From the NCBI GenBank assembly GCA_020002185.1, contig CM034534.1, forward strand, positions 17,607,087-17,671,086: a stretch of DNA of 64,000 bases, given 5' to 3'. Positions within the stretch are counted from its first letter, which is position 1; each line of letters opens with the position of its first letter. The notes beneath the pieces were generated by a model. That model searched no databases. It worked only from the letters and a program-made list of their open reading frames with translations, and had not been told where the DNA came from. This DNA comes from Paraescarpia echinospica. Its lineage: Eukaryota; Annelida; Polychaeta; Sabellida; Siboglinidae. This document shows, piece by piece, positions 34,100-45,400 of this stretch. A program made the position numbers and the translations under genes.

Positions 34100-36550
34100 G
34101 ACTAGCAGGCTTACGTTATAATTACAATCAATGATGACACTTTTGTTGCCATATTTACGCAACATTTGAGGTACAAATTCATAACACTTTCGTGACTGTG
34201 GAAACTGATGATTCATCTTCAATTACCAATATTCTGCAAATGGATGAATTAAGACTGAAGAGCCATAACGCGTACATCACCACCCCAAATGAATGAAATT
34301 TCAGCCTACCTGGCATAGTTGAAGGAGTTTCACATAAATGGGCCTTTACCTCGGGATGGGCTGAAAGTTATAACGGCAAAGTCGAGGTATGTCTAGATTC
34401 TATACAAGTGCCAAGGCAAATTATGTTTCAATATTTTCCGTTTGAAAAAAAACAAATTCTGCGTCAAATGGTACATTTTCCATGTCAAATGATGCATTTT
34501 CTGTTTAAAAGTGAAAAATAAGCCTATTCCTGTTCAGAAAAGTAATATTTAATTTCAAAGTTAACTTTGAAAAATAATACATGCTGTCAAATATTTTAAA
34601 TATCACAATATTATGATCTCTGCATCTAAATAATACTGTTTACTGTGTAGTTAACTTTTCTGACATTTATTTTGTGCAATATTTGCAATACAGTAACAAT
34701 CGTACATAATCAATTTCAATAATAAAATAATTCCTGTCACACTATAACATAAATGACTGGTTGTTTCTAATGCAGCAGTGTTTAATACATAAGTTAACAA
34801 ATTAAAATTACACAAGCAACCATATTAACAATTCACTGATGCTGTTTCACTGATAATTGTTTTTTTAACCACTTTAGCTAGCGCTATATATGACGCCATC
34901 CAATAGAATTTTTTAGAACTACGAAACGCAGGCTATATCACTTTAAGTCGGCGTAACCTAGGCTGTTGTTATTCCTTCGAGTGACAATTACATTTAATTT
35001 GTAACATTATCTTCAATGCGCTTAGCGGACAATGATCACGAAACGGTTTATGTTAGCGCATTCCGCCCGCTTCCCTGTTTACGTTGGTGGACACGAAATA
35101 GCACCTGCGTCGTGACACTCGTAACGATTAACCTTGCGCATTAAAAAAATCCTGCGTCATAAACCTACCAGAATAAACGAATACCTTTGCATAGTAATCA
35201 TGTTTGTTTCAAATTATCGCCAATAAAGTCAGTATCGTTTACGGTGTTGGTGATTCTACTGATCAGCGTTTACAGAGTTTCCATTCAAAAACACAAATCC
35301 CATTTCGAAATATCGAATACGCGGAATTCCATCCGTTTTCCAAGATCATGTCGGCAAGTGCGTTTTGTATCTTCCCGCTCTGACGTTGACCTCACGTAGG
35401 ATTATTTAGTCTATGCAAGTGTTGGCTGCCTTTCAAGCAACTACCGCTAGCGGTTAGGTGACAATTACCATAGCAACTCGAGGCCTGGCTTAATCGGTTT
35501 ATGGCGCGTGTCGGGCAGCTGGTCAGGCGATCCGGGTGGTCAATTTTCAAAACTAATATCCACAGATTTTGTAAATGGCTTCGCGGCAGTTTCAATGACA
35601 TAAAATGGCATGGACGGGCTGACCCGTGCAAAAAAACGACATGGACGCATATGGAAGAGCCAGCCAGACGGACCCGTCCACAAATGCAATTTTTAATTTT
35701 AACTGTCCAAATGACTGGGTGAGGTTCTGATGCTTAGGGCCAGACACTCCAGGTGAAATTGTATTTTTTGACAGAAAATACTGAAATTGGTTTTCTGCCA
35801 GATTATGATTCCTTTGTATGCAAACTATCAATAAAGTTCACTTCTATGACAATTACATAACTCTAAGTGAGTTTTACTCATGGATCAAGCATGTTGATAT
35901 CAAGTAATCAAAACCATTATGCAATCTTTGATGGCCATTTTCTCAACAAATATCTGCATTTGGAAACGGGATATCTTTAGGAGTAATCATGCATGCTATA
36001 CAAATAAGGATATCAGCATTGCATTCAGGAGACTCTGCCCTGTGAAATGATCAGACACTTTTACAATCATCAATGATTTGAAAGATATTAGCATATTTGT
36101 TGCCAAAAATAATTGTTTGTACTTTACAGAAAATTATTTCAAAAATAGAAACAAAACATATAAAACAATGCTCTGATCATTTCACAATAGAATGTATACA
36201 GAACTTGGATTTGCAAGAATTATAATTATATGTGCTTAAAAAGAATAGCCAGGTTTCCAAATTTGCCAATATTGGCTCAATATGGTGGCCATTATGTTTG
36301 TTGACATGGAAACAAGGGGTTTGGCCAAAACAGTTCAAAATATGTTTAATTCATTATGATTCATTCCATACTTTGGGTAGAAAAAATGCACAATCTGCAT
36401 AAATAAAAAAAATAATTATATCCACCTGCAGTGCCTGGCCTTGCCATTCATCTACCAATGCCCTGCTACAAACTGAAGAGTCAAGCCAATCCCGTCCCAA
36501 AAGTAATATACACAGTAACACTAGTTCAAAAATATTTTGGCACAACATTT
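34100..36550. other. Intron sequence without recognised feature
   Basis: AT-rich stretch with only short shadow open frames. I see no exon with matching phase, no transposon ends and no clear repeats here. Confidence 0.5.
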
Positions 36551-36559
36551 TGTTCACAT

Positions 36560-38950
36560 TGTCAGTTTGATGCTATTTTCTCAATTTCTTTCCAGGTTTT
36601 TCCCATCTGCTTTCTTTCACTTTCCATGTCTCTCTGCCAGGTGTTTCTCGGCCTTCCTCTTCTTCTCTTCCCTGATGGGTACAATGTAATTCTCTTCTTT
36701 ATTTCGTTTTCAATTGGTAGTTGTTAAGTTTGATTTATTTTGCCTTCTAAAAGTTTCTCAAAATGAGAAATGCCATCCTTGCTTTTTGTATCCTTGCTTT
36801 GACATCTCCTTCTTCTGTGCTTTTATGCTTCCTAGGTATGTGAAGGAGTCGGGTTCTTCCAGTGGTTCCCCTCCTAATATGACTGGGCTGTTATTCTTCG
36901 TGTTGGCTTTCATGATCTTTGTCTTCCTTAATTCTGTTAATGTTGAGTCCTATCTGTGTTGACACTGTGTTTAGAAGTTCTGTTTTCTCCTGCATCTGTT
37001 GGTGACTCTGGGACAGTCGAGCGAGGTCATCTGCAAAGTCCAGGTCTTCCAACTGGGTCCAAGGTGTCCAATGGATACATTTCTTCTGTTTTCTGTTGTC
37101 TTTTTCATAATCAATCCCACTCCTGTCTTCACCGTAAATGAGTCTGAGTTGTCCTGCATGAATGACCTTACATGCCATGTCTTCATAGTTATTTTGTATC
37201 AGTGAAATAAATTTCTCATGTATCCTGTAGTGTTGCAGGAGCTTCCATAGCATCTCCCTGTCGAGGCGACTGCCTTCTCATAGTCTACAAAGTTTATGTA
37301 CAGGGATGATCCCCATTCCATTGATTGTTTTGACATTTGGTCGGTGCATAATCTATCTTTACAGAAACCTGTCTAGTGATCTCTGAGTCTGGTGTCCACT
37401 GCTGTTTTCAGTCTGTCCAAACTTTCCGGGCACTGACAGGAGCATTATCTCTCTGTAGTTGTTGCATTCCTGCAGGTCTCCTTACTTTGGGAGTTTCACC
37501 AGGTATCCTTCTTTCTATTCAGTCAGTATTTCTACTTGATCCCATATCTTCCCAATCAAATCATGAAGCATCTCAGTGGAGGTCTCCATGTCTGCCTTGA
37601 TTGCTTTGGCATTAATATCATCTCGGCCGGAAGCTTTCCCTCTCTTCAGGTGATAAAAGGCTTTCTTGATCTCTGCCTTGCTTGGATTTTTGCAGTTTAC
37701 CTGGAGTAGTTCTTCAGCTGGTGGGATATCTGGTAGATTCTGTGGTGGTGGTCGGTTCAGCAGTTCATCAAAATGTTCCCTCCATCTCTTCAACTAATCT
37801 TCATCACTTGTCTTTGATTGGCCTGTCTGCATGCTTGTATTATCCTGCTAACTTTCTTGTTGTGTAATACAGTTGTTTCATGTTCCGATGGGCTGCAGCA
37901 TCATCTGCTTCCTTGGCAAAGTCATAGATGAAGTTTTTCTTGTCTGTTTTTACTCTTTTCTTGACCGCTCTGTTTGCCTCTGCATACTGTTCCTCGGCTG
38001 CTGCTTTCCCTGCTCTGGTTCGGCTGTTGTTAATTGCACCTTTGTTTTCCTTCCTCATTTGCACTTTGTTGATAGGGTCCATAGAGATCCACTCCTTCTG
38101 TTGGTAATTTTTCTTTCCCATCACTGTTGCATGTGGTGGTCCATGTTTCCTTGATCTTTTGCCACTGGGTGTCTACGTCCATGTTTTCTTCTTCGAGAAG
38201 GTCTTGTAAGACTTCATAATTATTTGCTGCTTATTGTGAGTCGGAATGTCTCTGTTGTGACTCTGTCCTTTAGGAAGTCCACATTGTATCTTGTTCTGGT
38301 TTTCCTCTTTACGTCTCTCTTCTCCAGCTTCGTCTTCAGTCTGGCCAGCATTAGGTGGTGGTCCGAGGCTGCGTCTGCTCCTCTACGTACCCGCACGTCT
38401 TGCAGTGATCTTCTGAACTTTCTTTCTATACAGATGTGGTCGATTTGGTTTTCTGTTCAGTGGTCTGGTGATATCCATGTAGCTTTGTGAATTCTGATGT
38501 GCGTGAATATGTTACTGCCAATGATCATGTTGTTAAATGCGCAGAAGTCTGCCAACATCTTACCATTTTCATTCATTGTCAGCAGTCCATGTCTGCCCAT
38601 GACTTTTTTGTTGTTGGTTGATCCTATCTTGGCATTGAAGTCTCCCATGAGTATCGTCATGTCCTTGTCCTTCAGTTTGTCGAGCATTGCTTCCTGTCTG
38701 TTGTAGATGATCCTTGGTCCCACTGCCTCCCAGCTGATGAGGGCGCTCTGTGCCTCTTGTGACACCACAAATGCCACTCCTGTGTGATGAGCATCTTCTT
38801 TTCCCCGAGTAAAGTATCATTTCTCCTGTGTCCAGTCTGACTTGTCCTGACTGTCTCCATCTTGTTTCGCCTAGTCCTAATACTGTCATGTAGGCACGTC
38901 ATTCCCTTGGTATTTGGGCTGCTTTGTTTGCCTCATACATGGTATTCACA
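36560..38950 (-). mobile_element. Broken jockey/RTE-type LINE
   Basis: Minus-strand fragments in LINE order. Endonuclease: LGLGETRWRQSGQ and TILMGDFNAKIGSTNNKK. Linker: MKRWREHFDELLNRPPP. Pre-RT: KGKASGRDDINAKAIKADM. RT: LWKLLQHYRIHEKFISLIQN and DLDFADDLARLSQSHQQMQE, with FADD intact. The C-terminal segment is near 36600-36660. Several frameshifts and a missing central RT block (37.26-37.49 kb) show it is inactive. It lies in the intron between exons 7 and 8. Confidence 0.75.
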
Positions 38951-39609
38951 TTCGATGTTCCGATTTTTGAAATTTTCTTGGAAAATAAACAAAGCATTGT
39001 AGCTTCCTTTCGGCTTTCACTGCATAGTGTCATACTCTCCATGGGAGGCCCTCACTTTCCCAAGTTCAGTACAGTTCCTTTGGTCAATGTTTTCATAAAA
39101 ATCTGTTTTTATGGGAAAGGGTTCTTAGCCCTTTGCCCAACCCTCCTCTTTTTATATCAGGGTTTGAGACCAGCATTGGCAGAGTTGAATGATATGAGGA
39201 TACACAAATTATTGAATGGTTATCAAGACTGAGAACTGGTGCTTCATGTTGATTTACCAATAATATGTAAAAGGATGAAGATTGAACAGACACAACACAT
39301 ACAGACCACGACAGACACGAGGTCAAATACATTGAGAAGTATTTAAATACAAATACTCTTTGGGGGTTCAAATACAATGACAAATAAATTAAAATGCAAA
39401 CTGTTTAAATACAAATGCACTGCAAAGTATTTCACATACTTTTAAAAACATTTTTTACAAGACAGTCTACCACAAAAACAATAGTAAATCTTATACTGAG
39501 ATTTGTAATGTCATCAAACGTATGGTATCGTGCCACATGCAAGTAAGTTTGATAATGTGCTGTGCATGATATGGTGTTTCACTAATATTCAAAATTATAT
39601 ATATATAAT

Positions 39610-40117
39610 GTGGAGTCGCACAATACTGGGCCAAACTGGTGTCCTGTAACTTACACTATATTTACTCCATAACCAGCTTCTTTGTTGTCAGTTCCTGTTG
39701 ATAACATTTGTGTTGGATCTTAGGCCCATGAAGAAAGAACAGACACAACAAACACATCCTGTCTGTTTATTGTTGTTTCAAAAAAATTGTGGTTGTGGTG
39801 GATAACGTAAGTTACAGTGTCCACCATTTCTGATGAGGTACTGGCATACATCAGTCAAGCAAATCTGTATTTCTGAAGGGTTCGACATTTTCATTTTATT
39901 TTAGTTAAAAGATACATGTAACTTACATCATGAAATACGACTACATACACTTGGCATTTGTGCCACATAACAGTGCATAAAGAGATCTGATCGTCTTCTT
40001 TAATTTTAGGTGAAGATGTATCTTGGCTACCATCTAAGAGTTTTTCATTTATTTTAATGTGTTTTGCACTTTGTGTTGTTTTTGGTGTCCTCTTTTTTTG
40101 GCCCAGTATTGTGCTTC
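39610..40117. mobile_element. MITE with GCACAATACTGGGCC ends
   Basis: Inverted ends GCACAATACTGGGCCAAA and TTTGGCCCAGTATTGTGC about 500 bp apart, non-coding interior. No target duplication was clear. A partial copy is at 4811-5033, so the family is dispersed. Confidence 0.65.
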
Positions 40118-40235
40118 ACCTGACATATTTTAGAGAAAAATATTACATCTCCCTCACTGATTTATTTCTCAATATAAGTGATACATTCTTGATCGTCAAA
40201 ACAAAGTGAAATTATTATAATGTGTGAACAAATAC

Positions 40236-40298
40236 CTGTAGCGGTCTCTTCTACATTTCCATATTGTCTAACTATTTCATTCAGACGCCGGATTTCAT
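40236..40298 (-). CDS. Gene B exon 7 (charged helix, EIRR repeat)
   Basis: 63-nt exon with TTGTAG acceptor and ACAG/GTATTT donor, phase 1 to 1. It reads DEIRRLNEIVRQYGNVEETA. It is the sister of exon 6 and extends the predicted coiled coil between the Death domain and the RRM. It connects in frame to exon 8. Confidence 0.65.
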
Positions 40299-40319
40299 CT
40301 ACAACAAGTCATAGTAACG

Positions 40320-41250
40320 CCATGTTCAAATATGTAAAACTACTAAATTTTTTAACAATCATGCAAACTATCCTAATTTCTCTGCTATGGTGTTGAGGCA
40401 TTCTCTTTCATTATTACAGGTGTATATCTCAAATGACAACCCATTCTTGTATTTTTTAATTCAACCATTTGGAAAAACTGGCAAAGCAAATTATCCTGAA
40501 CTGCCAAGTTAGTAACGTAAACTGTATGTGTAGTATTGTGTACACTTCCATGAACAGTTGATGAAACAGACTAGACTAGCTGGTGTGAGATTTAATTACA
40601 TCTGTCCTTAAGAATCATGGTATTAGTGCAGCAACATATTTATGCCCATATCACATGGCATTGTGTGTAGTGATATGTATAATAAAACAAGTACAGTACT
40701 TAGAATGAAATATGGTATGGTCCCCTCCAGCCACATTCCATTAAATAGGTCACCAAGTGCACCGTAAGGGTTGGTTCAAGTGGCTTCCAAATGGGATTTT
40801 GACACTTTAAATGTTATCGTCATCACATAAACTTATTCGGATATGAGGATATACATGAGTGTGACTACCAATGAGTTTTGCAAAACTCACGTGCTATTGT
40901 AGTGAAAACTGTTTTACATCAATCGGTGACGGTTAATATAAAGCACTCCATCGGTGAGACCGCTGATTGGCTGCCTAATGGTGCCACGGGAGGTCAAAGT
41001 TTCCCGAAGTTTTCCAAGAGATTCTGGTGCCCGATGAGCATACCTATTACAAAACTGTTATAAACAGCATGAGGAAGTAACTCATACTGCAGTTTTTATG
41101 TAGAATATTCTCTGACATAACTCAACTTAAAAATCACAGTTTGCATAAATATTTACAAAATAAATATTTACAAAATAAATTCACATAAATAAATATTTAA
41201 ATAAATACTTTAACACACACACACATATAAATATAATATTATATAAAATG
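40320..41250. other. Intron between exons 6 and 7
   Basis: No exon, transposon or repeat recognised, apart from short AT-rich TAAATATTTACAAAATAAA repeats near 41145-41200. Confidence 0.5.
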
Positions 41251-41256
41251 AAGTAC

Positions 41257-41319
41257 CGGTGCTTTTCTGCAACTCTTCTTTTACCTGTCGTTCTTCTGCC
41301 TTTGCCAGTCGAATTTGTT
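41257..41319 (-). CDS. Gene B exon 6 (charged helix, EQIR repeat)
   Basis: 63-nt exon with TTTTTTAG acceptor and CCG/GTACTT donor, phase 1 to 1. It reads QIRLAKAEERQVKEELQKST, with the leading Glu shared with the previous exon. The residues look like amphipathic coiled coil. It has the same length and phases as exon 7 and is similar to the 41944-42008 segment, so the region arose by exon duplication. An alternative donor inside, CAG/GTAAAA, would give a shorter exon. Confidence 0.65.
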
Positions 41320-41526
41320 CTAAAAAATTAATTCACAATTTTATCAGACACACGTTGCAATTAACACTAAAGATCTAAATGCTATAAAACTCCATTATTT
41401 ATGGCCACCCTTATGAACATTCTATGAATATCTTTATATAATCTTGTGTTGATTTAATTTCCAGTGAAGAATTTTACTAGTAAATAATATCAAATCTACT
41501 ACAATTACTGTTTGGAGATTATTCGT

Positions 41527-41710
41527 ACAAAATTTCCACCATATCTATAGCAAGGTACTCATTCCTACAGCTGAGTGAACTGGAGCAACATGGAATAAAC
41601 GAACTGGACATAGGTTCGAAACGGCAACAACAGGATTCAAACCCAGAATCTCTCAACTAAGAATCCAATGCTTTAATCACTGCAACATCAACGGCCCAGT
41701 GAGAGAAAGT
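41527..41710 (-). repeat. tRNA-derived SINE, second copy
   Basis: The minus strand has an A-box-like TTGCAGTGATTAAAGC and a B-box-like GGGTTTGAATCC, then CTCCAGTTCACT and GAATGAGTACCTTGCTATAG. These match the SINE at 1087-1330. Confidence 0.55.
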
Positions 41711-41943
41711 GAAAGTGAAAGAGAGGGAGACAGGGACAGGACCAAATCAGACAACGGACAGTTCTCGCAAGTGGCAGCAGGTTTGATGCGTGACTAATAC
41801 CAAAAAGATCAGTGAACAACCTGGTTACACGTACCCGGGACTTCACGGTGCCCTCGATAACGTTTAATTACAAATGCACCGGGTACATATAAATTATTTT
41901 ACAATAAAAATGCAAAACAATTAGATGTTCATAAATCATGTAC

Positions 41944-42008
41944 CGTTGCATTTCCTTCGACAATTTCTCTGGCCTTCTTCAAACGCTGGCTCTGCTGACG
42001 AATTTGTT
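41944..42008 (-). pseudogene. Out-of-phase copy of the EQIR helical exon
   Basis: Exon-like segment with TTTCAG acceptor and ACG/GTACAT donor, reading EQIRQQSQRLKKAREIVEGN. It is clearly related to exons 6 and 7, which are each 63 nt (phase 1 to 1), but this one is 65 nt and exits in phase 0. Splicing it to exon 6 would hit a TAA within that exon. It is therefore probably a decaying duplicate, skipped, or used only in a truncating isoform. Confidence 0.5.
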
Positions 42009-42027
42009 CTGAAACAAACACTATACA

Positions 42028-42201
42028 GTAGAATCTCACTTTACAGCCACCTCGCAATTAATGTCACTTTGGGACAATCCCAAATTATTTCTGTAACAGT
42101 GGGGTATAGGAAGTTAGTCTTGCTAATGAGGTTACCTTGCTATTGAGGTCACCTTTGCCCAGTCCCAAGGGTGACCTTAATAGTGGTTTCACTCTATACT
42201 A
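42028..42201. mobile_element. Possible Tc1/pogo-type MITE
   Basis: Imperfect inverted ends CAGTAGAATCTCACTTTAC and GTGGTTTCACTCTATACTA, next to TA-rich flanks. CAGTAGAA-type ends resemble Tigger/pogo derivatives. About 170 bp, non-coding. Confidence 0.4.
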
Positions 42202-42449
42202 ATAAATACACACATATATATTATATATATTCCTACGGGCAGCACACGCAGACCGCTCCATTATGAGAGAAAGGATGTACAACCTCCGAAAACATTGCTC
42301 TCAAATCACCAAAATAATGTGTTGGTTCAAATAGTTTTCCATACATTAATTTTTATTTTTATTTCTAGTTACACTATGTATGCTATAGGTTCAAACTTTA
42401 TAACAAAACGTGTTACCAATGCTACCAGGGGTCAAAACTTTAGCAGACT

Positions 42450-45400
42450 GTTTTTGGTCTGCTTAAAAACAGCTGTTGTTCTCCTCATCGTTCCCTGTCT
42501 TCAGGGGTGAGACTGGCTTGAATATGTCGCCATTTTCTTTCTCTTGCTCCTTATTGCGCTTGCATTACTTTCTCTACCATCCTTCTCCATTCTCCCGTCT
42601 TTTGCTCTTTTTCTCCATTCCCCTTTCCATCCCTCCAGGTCTCTCTTCACGCAATCCTCCCACCTCAGTCTCGGTCGCCCTTGTCTTCTTTTTCCCTCCA
42701 CTCTCCGGGCATCTGCTTTCTTTGCTATCCGTTCTTCTCCCATTCGCTAAACATGTCCTGCCCAGTTCAATCGACTTCTCACCAACGTCTTCTTGAAACT
42801 TTCTTTCACATTAACATCCTCCCTCAGCTCTTTCACACTTCGCTTATTTATTCTCTTTAGCCCCATTATTCTCCTCACCCAGTTGTTTTCACACACTTGT
42901 ACCCTCTCCTGTTGTTTCTCTGCCATTGCCATAGTTTCTAGGCCGTACAGGTAGGCTGGTGTCACACATGCGCATAGTACCTTTTCCTTGAGTTTTTGCG
43001 ATAGGTGCCTGTCTCCCATCACACCTACTTTCCTCCATGCATTCGCCCCTGCTTGTATTCTCCTGCAAATTTCTGTCTCTGAGGAGCCATCCCCACATAC
43101 CGCTACGCATAGGTATAAAATACTGTCTCTTTGTTTTAGTTTGTATTTCCAGTTCTTTGCTTCATTGCCTAACCCACAGCACCTGTCTTCTCCAGATTCA
43201 CTTTCAGTCCGTGTTTGCTGAAGATATCCTTCCACTCTATCAGTTGTTCCTGTAAATCTGCTTCCCCGTCCGCTAGCACCACTAGATTGTCTGCATACAG
43301 TAGTTTCTGGAGAATATCTTTCGTATTGGTCTTTCTACTTATCAGTTCCATCACTGCGATAAACAGTAGTGGGCCCAGGGCACTCCTCCGTCTCAAGCCA
43401 ACAGTCACTTTGAATTCTTCCGAGATTCCAGATCCACACACCACTCCGCCCTTCGTTTCTTCATATGTCCCTTCCACCATCCTGACCTCTCCCTCTGGGA
43501 CCCCCATGCATCTCAAAAGTGTCGTCATTGCCATCTTTCTCGGTACCATGTTATAAGCTTTCTCCAGGTCTATAAAACCCAGAGTCATACTCTGCTGTCC
43601 CTCCAACTTCTTTTCGATCAGCTGTCTCAGCGCAAACATTCCATCAGCTGTACCTCTTCCTCTTTTGAAGCTCTGTTGTTCTTCTCCGATTTCTCCTTCC
43701 ACTATTGTTCTTATCTTCCCATCCAGGATTCTCTCCAACATCTTCAGCTTGTGGCTCAGCAACGTGATGCCTCTGTATTGCCCTGGGTCATGCACATCTC
43801 CCTTTTTTTCCATATCAGAACTATTATCCCTGTTCTCCACTCCTCTGGATCTTTCCCTCTCTCATGCATGTATTCAACAATCATTTTGTCCACCAGATTC
43901 CCACGTGTTCGGCCACCACCAGCGTTTTCACTCGTACTTCATCCATACCAGTTGCCCGTCCTTTCTTCATTGCTCTTTCTACCTCTTCATCCACAATCTC
44001 CTTCACCTCTTCCTCTACTGCACTTGGCAGATCTAGTTCTTTGCTTTCTTGTTGGTTCAGCAGTCTTGAAATACTCCTCCCAGATCTGTAGCACATCTTT
44101 CCAGACCACAACTAGCTATCCATTCTTGTCCTTAATCACTGTTCCAGTTTTTACACTTTTGCTGTCCTCATCCCTCTCTCGAGCCATCTTATAGATCATC
44201 TTCTTTCCATTGTCCCCTCATCTAACTTTCTGTATAGCTCCTCTTCCATTTCTCTCTTTGCTTTATCCACAGCTCTCCCAGCTGCCTTCTTTTTCTGTCA
44301 ATACAGCTGCTGTATGGCAATGCCTGGTTGTCCTCCATTCCCCTTAATCCCTTCTATTTCTGTCCATACAGCTGCTGTATGGCAATGCCTGGTTGTCCTC
44401 CATTCCCCTTGATCCCTTCTATTTCTGTCCATACAGCTGCTGTACAGCAATGCCTGGTTGTCCTCCATTCCCCTTGATCCCTTCTATTTCTGTCCATACA
44501 GCTGCTGTACAGCAATGCCTGGTTGCCCTCCATTCCCCTTGATCCCTTCTATTTCTGTCCATACAGCTGCTGTACAGCAATGCCCGGTTGTCCTCCATTC
44601 CCCTTGATCCCTTCTATTTCTGTCCATACAGCTGCTGTACAGCAATGCCCGGTTGTCCTCCATTCCCCTTGATCCCTTCTATTTCTGTCCATACAGCTGC
44701 TGTACAGCAATGCCTGGTTGTCCTCCATTCCCCTTGATCCCTTCTATTTCTGTCCATACAGCTGCTGTAGTGCAATGCCCGGTTGTCCTCCATTCCCCTT
44801 GATCCCTTCTATTTCTGTCCATACAGCTGCTGTACAGCAATGCCTGGTTGCCCTCCATTCCCCTTGATCCCTTCTATTTCTGCCCATACAGCTGCTGTAT
44901 AGCTATGCCTGGTTGTCCTCCATTCCCCTTGATCCCTTCTATTTCTGTCCATACAGCTGCTGTAGTGCAATGCCTGGTTGTCCTCCATTCCCCTTGATCC
45001 CTTCTATTTCTGTCCATACAGCTGCTGTACAGCAATGCCTGGTTGTCCTCCATTCCCCTTGATCCCTTCTATTTCTGTCCATACAGCTGCTGTACAGCAA
45101 TGCCCGGTTGTCCTCCATTCCCCTTAATCCCTTCTATTTCTGTCCATACAGCTGCTGTACAGCAATGCCCGGTTGTCCTCCATTCCCCTTGATCCCTTCT
45201 ATTTCTGTCCATACAGCTGCTGTACAGCAATGCCTGGTTGCCCTCCATTCCCCTTGATCCCTTCTATTTCTGTCCATACAGCTGCTGTATGGCAATGCCT
45301 GGTTGTCCTCCATTCCCCTTGATCCCTTCTATTTCTGTCCATACAGCTGTTGTATAGCTATGCCTGGTTGTCCTCCATTCCCCTTGATCCCTTCTATTTC

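Noticed and set aside
42476..44194. Several Ser/Phe/Leu-rich plus-strand open frames
   Set aside because: Antisense shadows of the minus-strand LINE reverse transcriptase.
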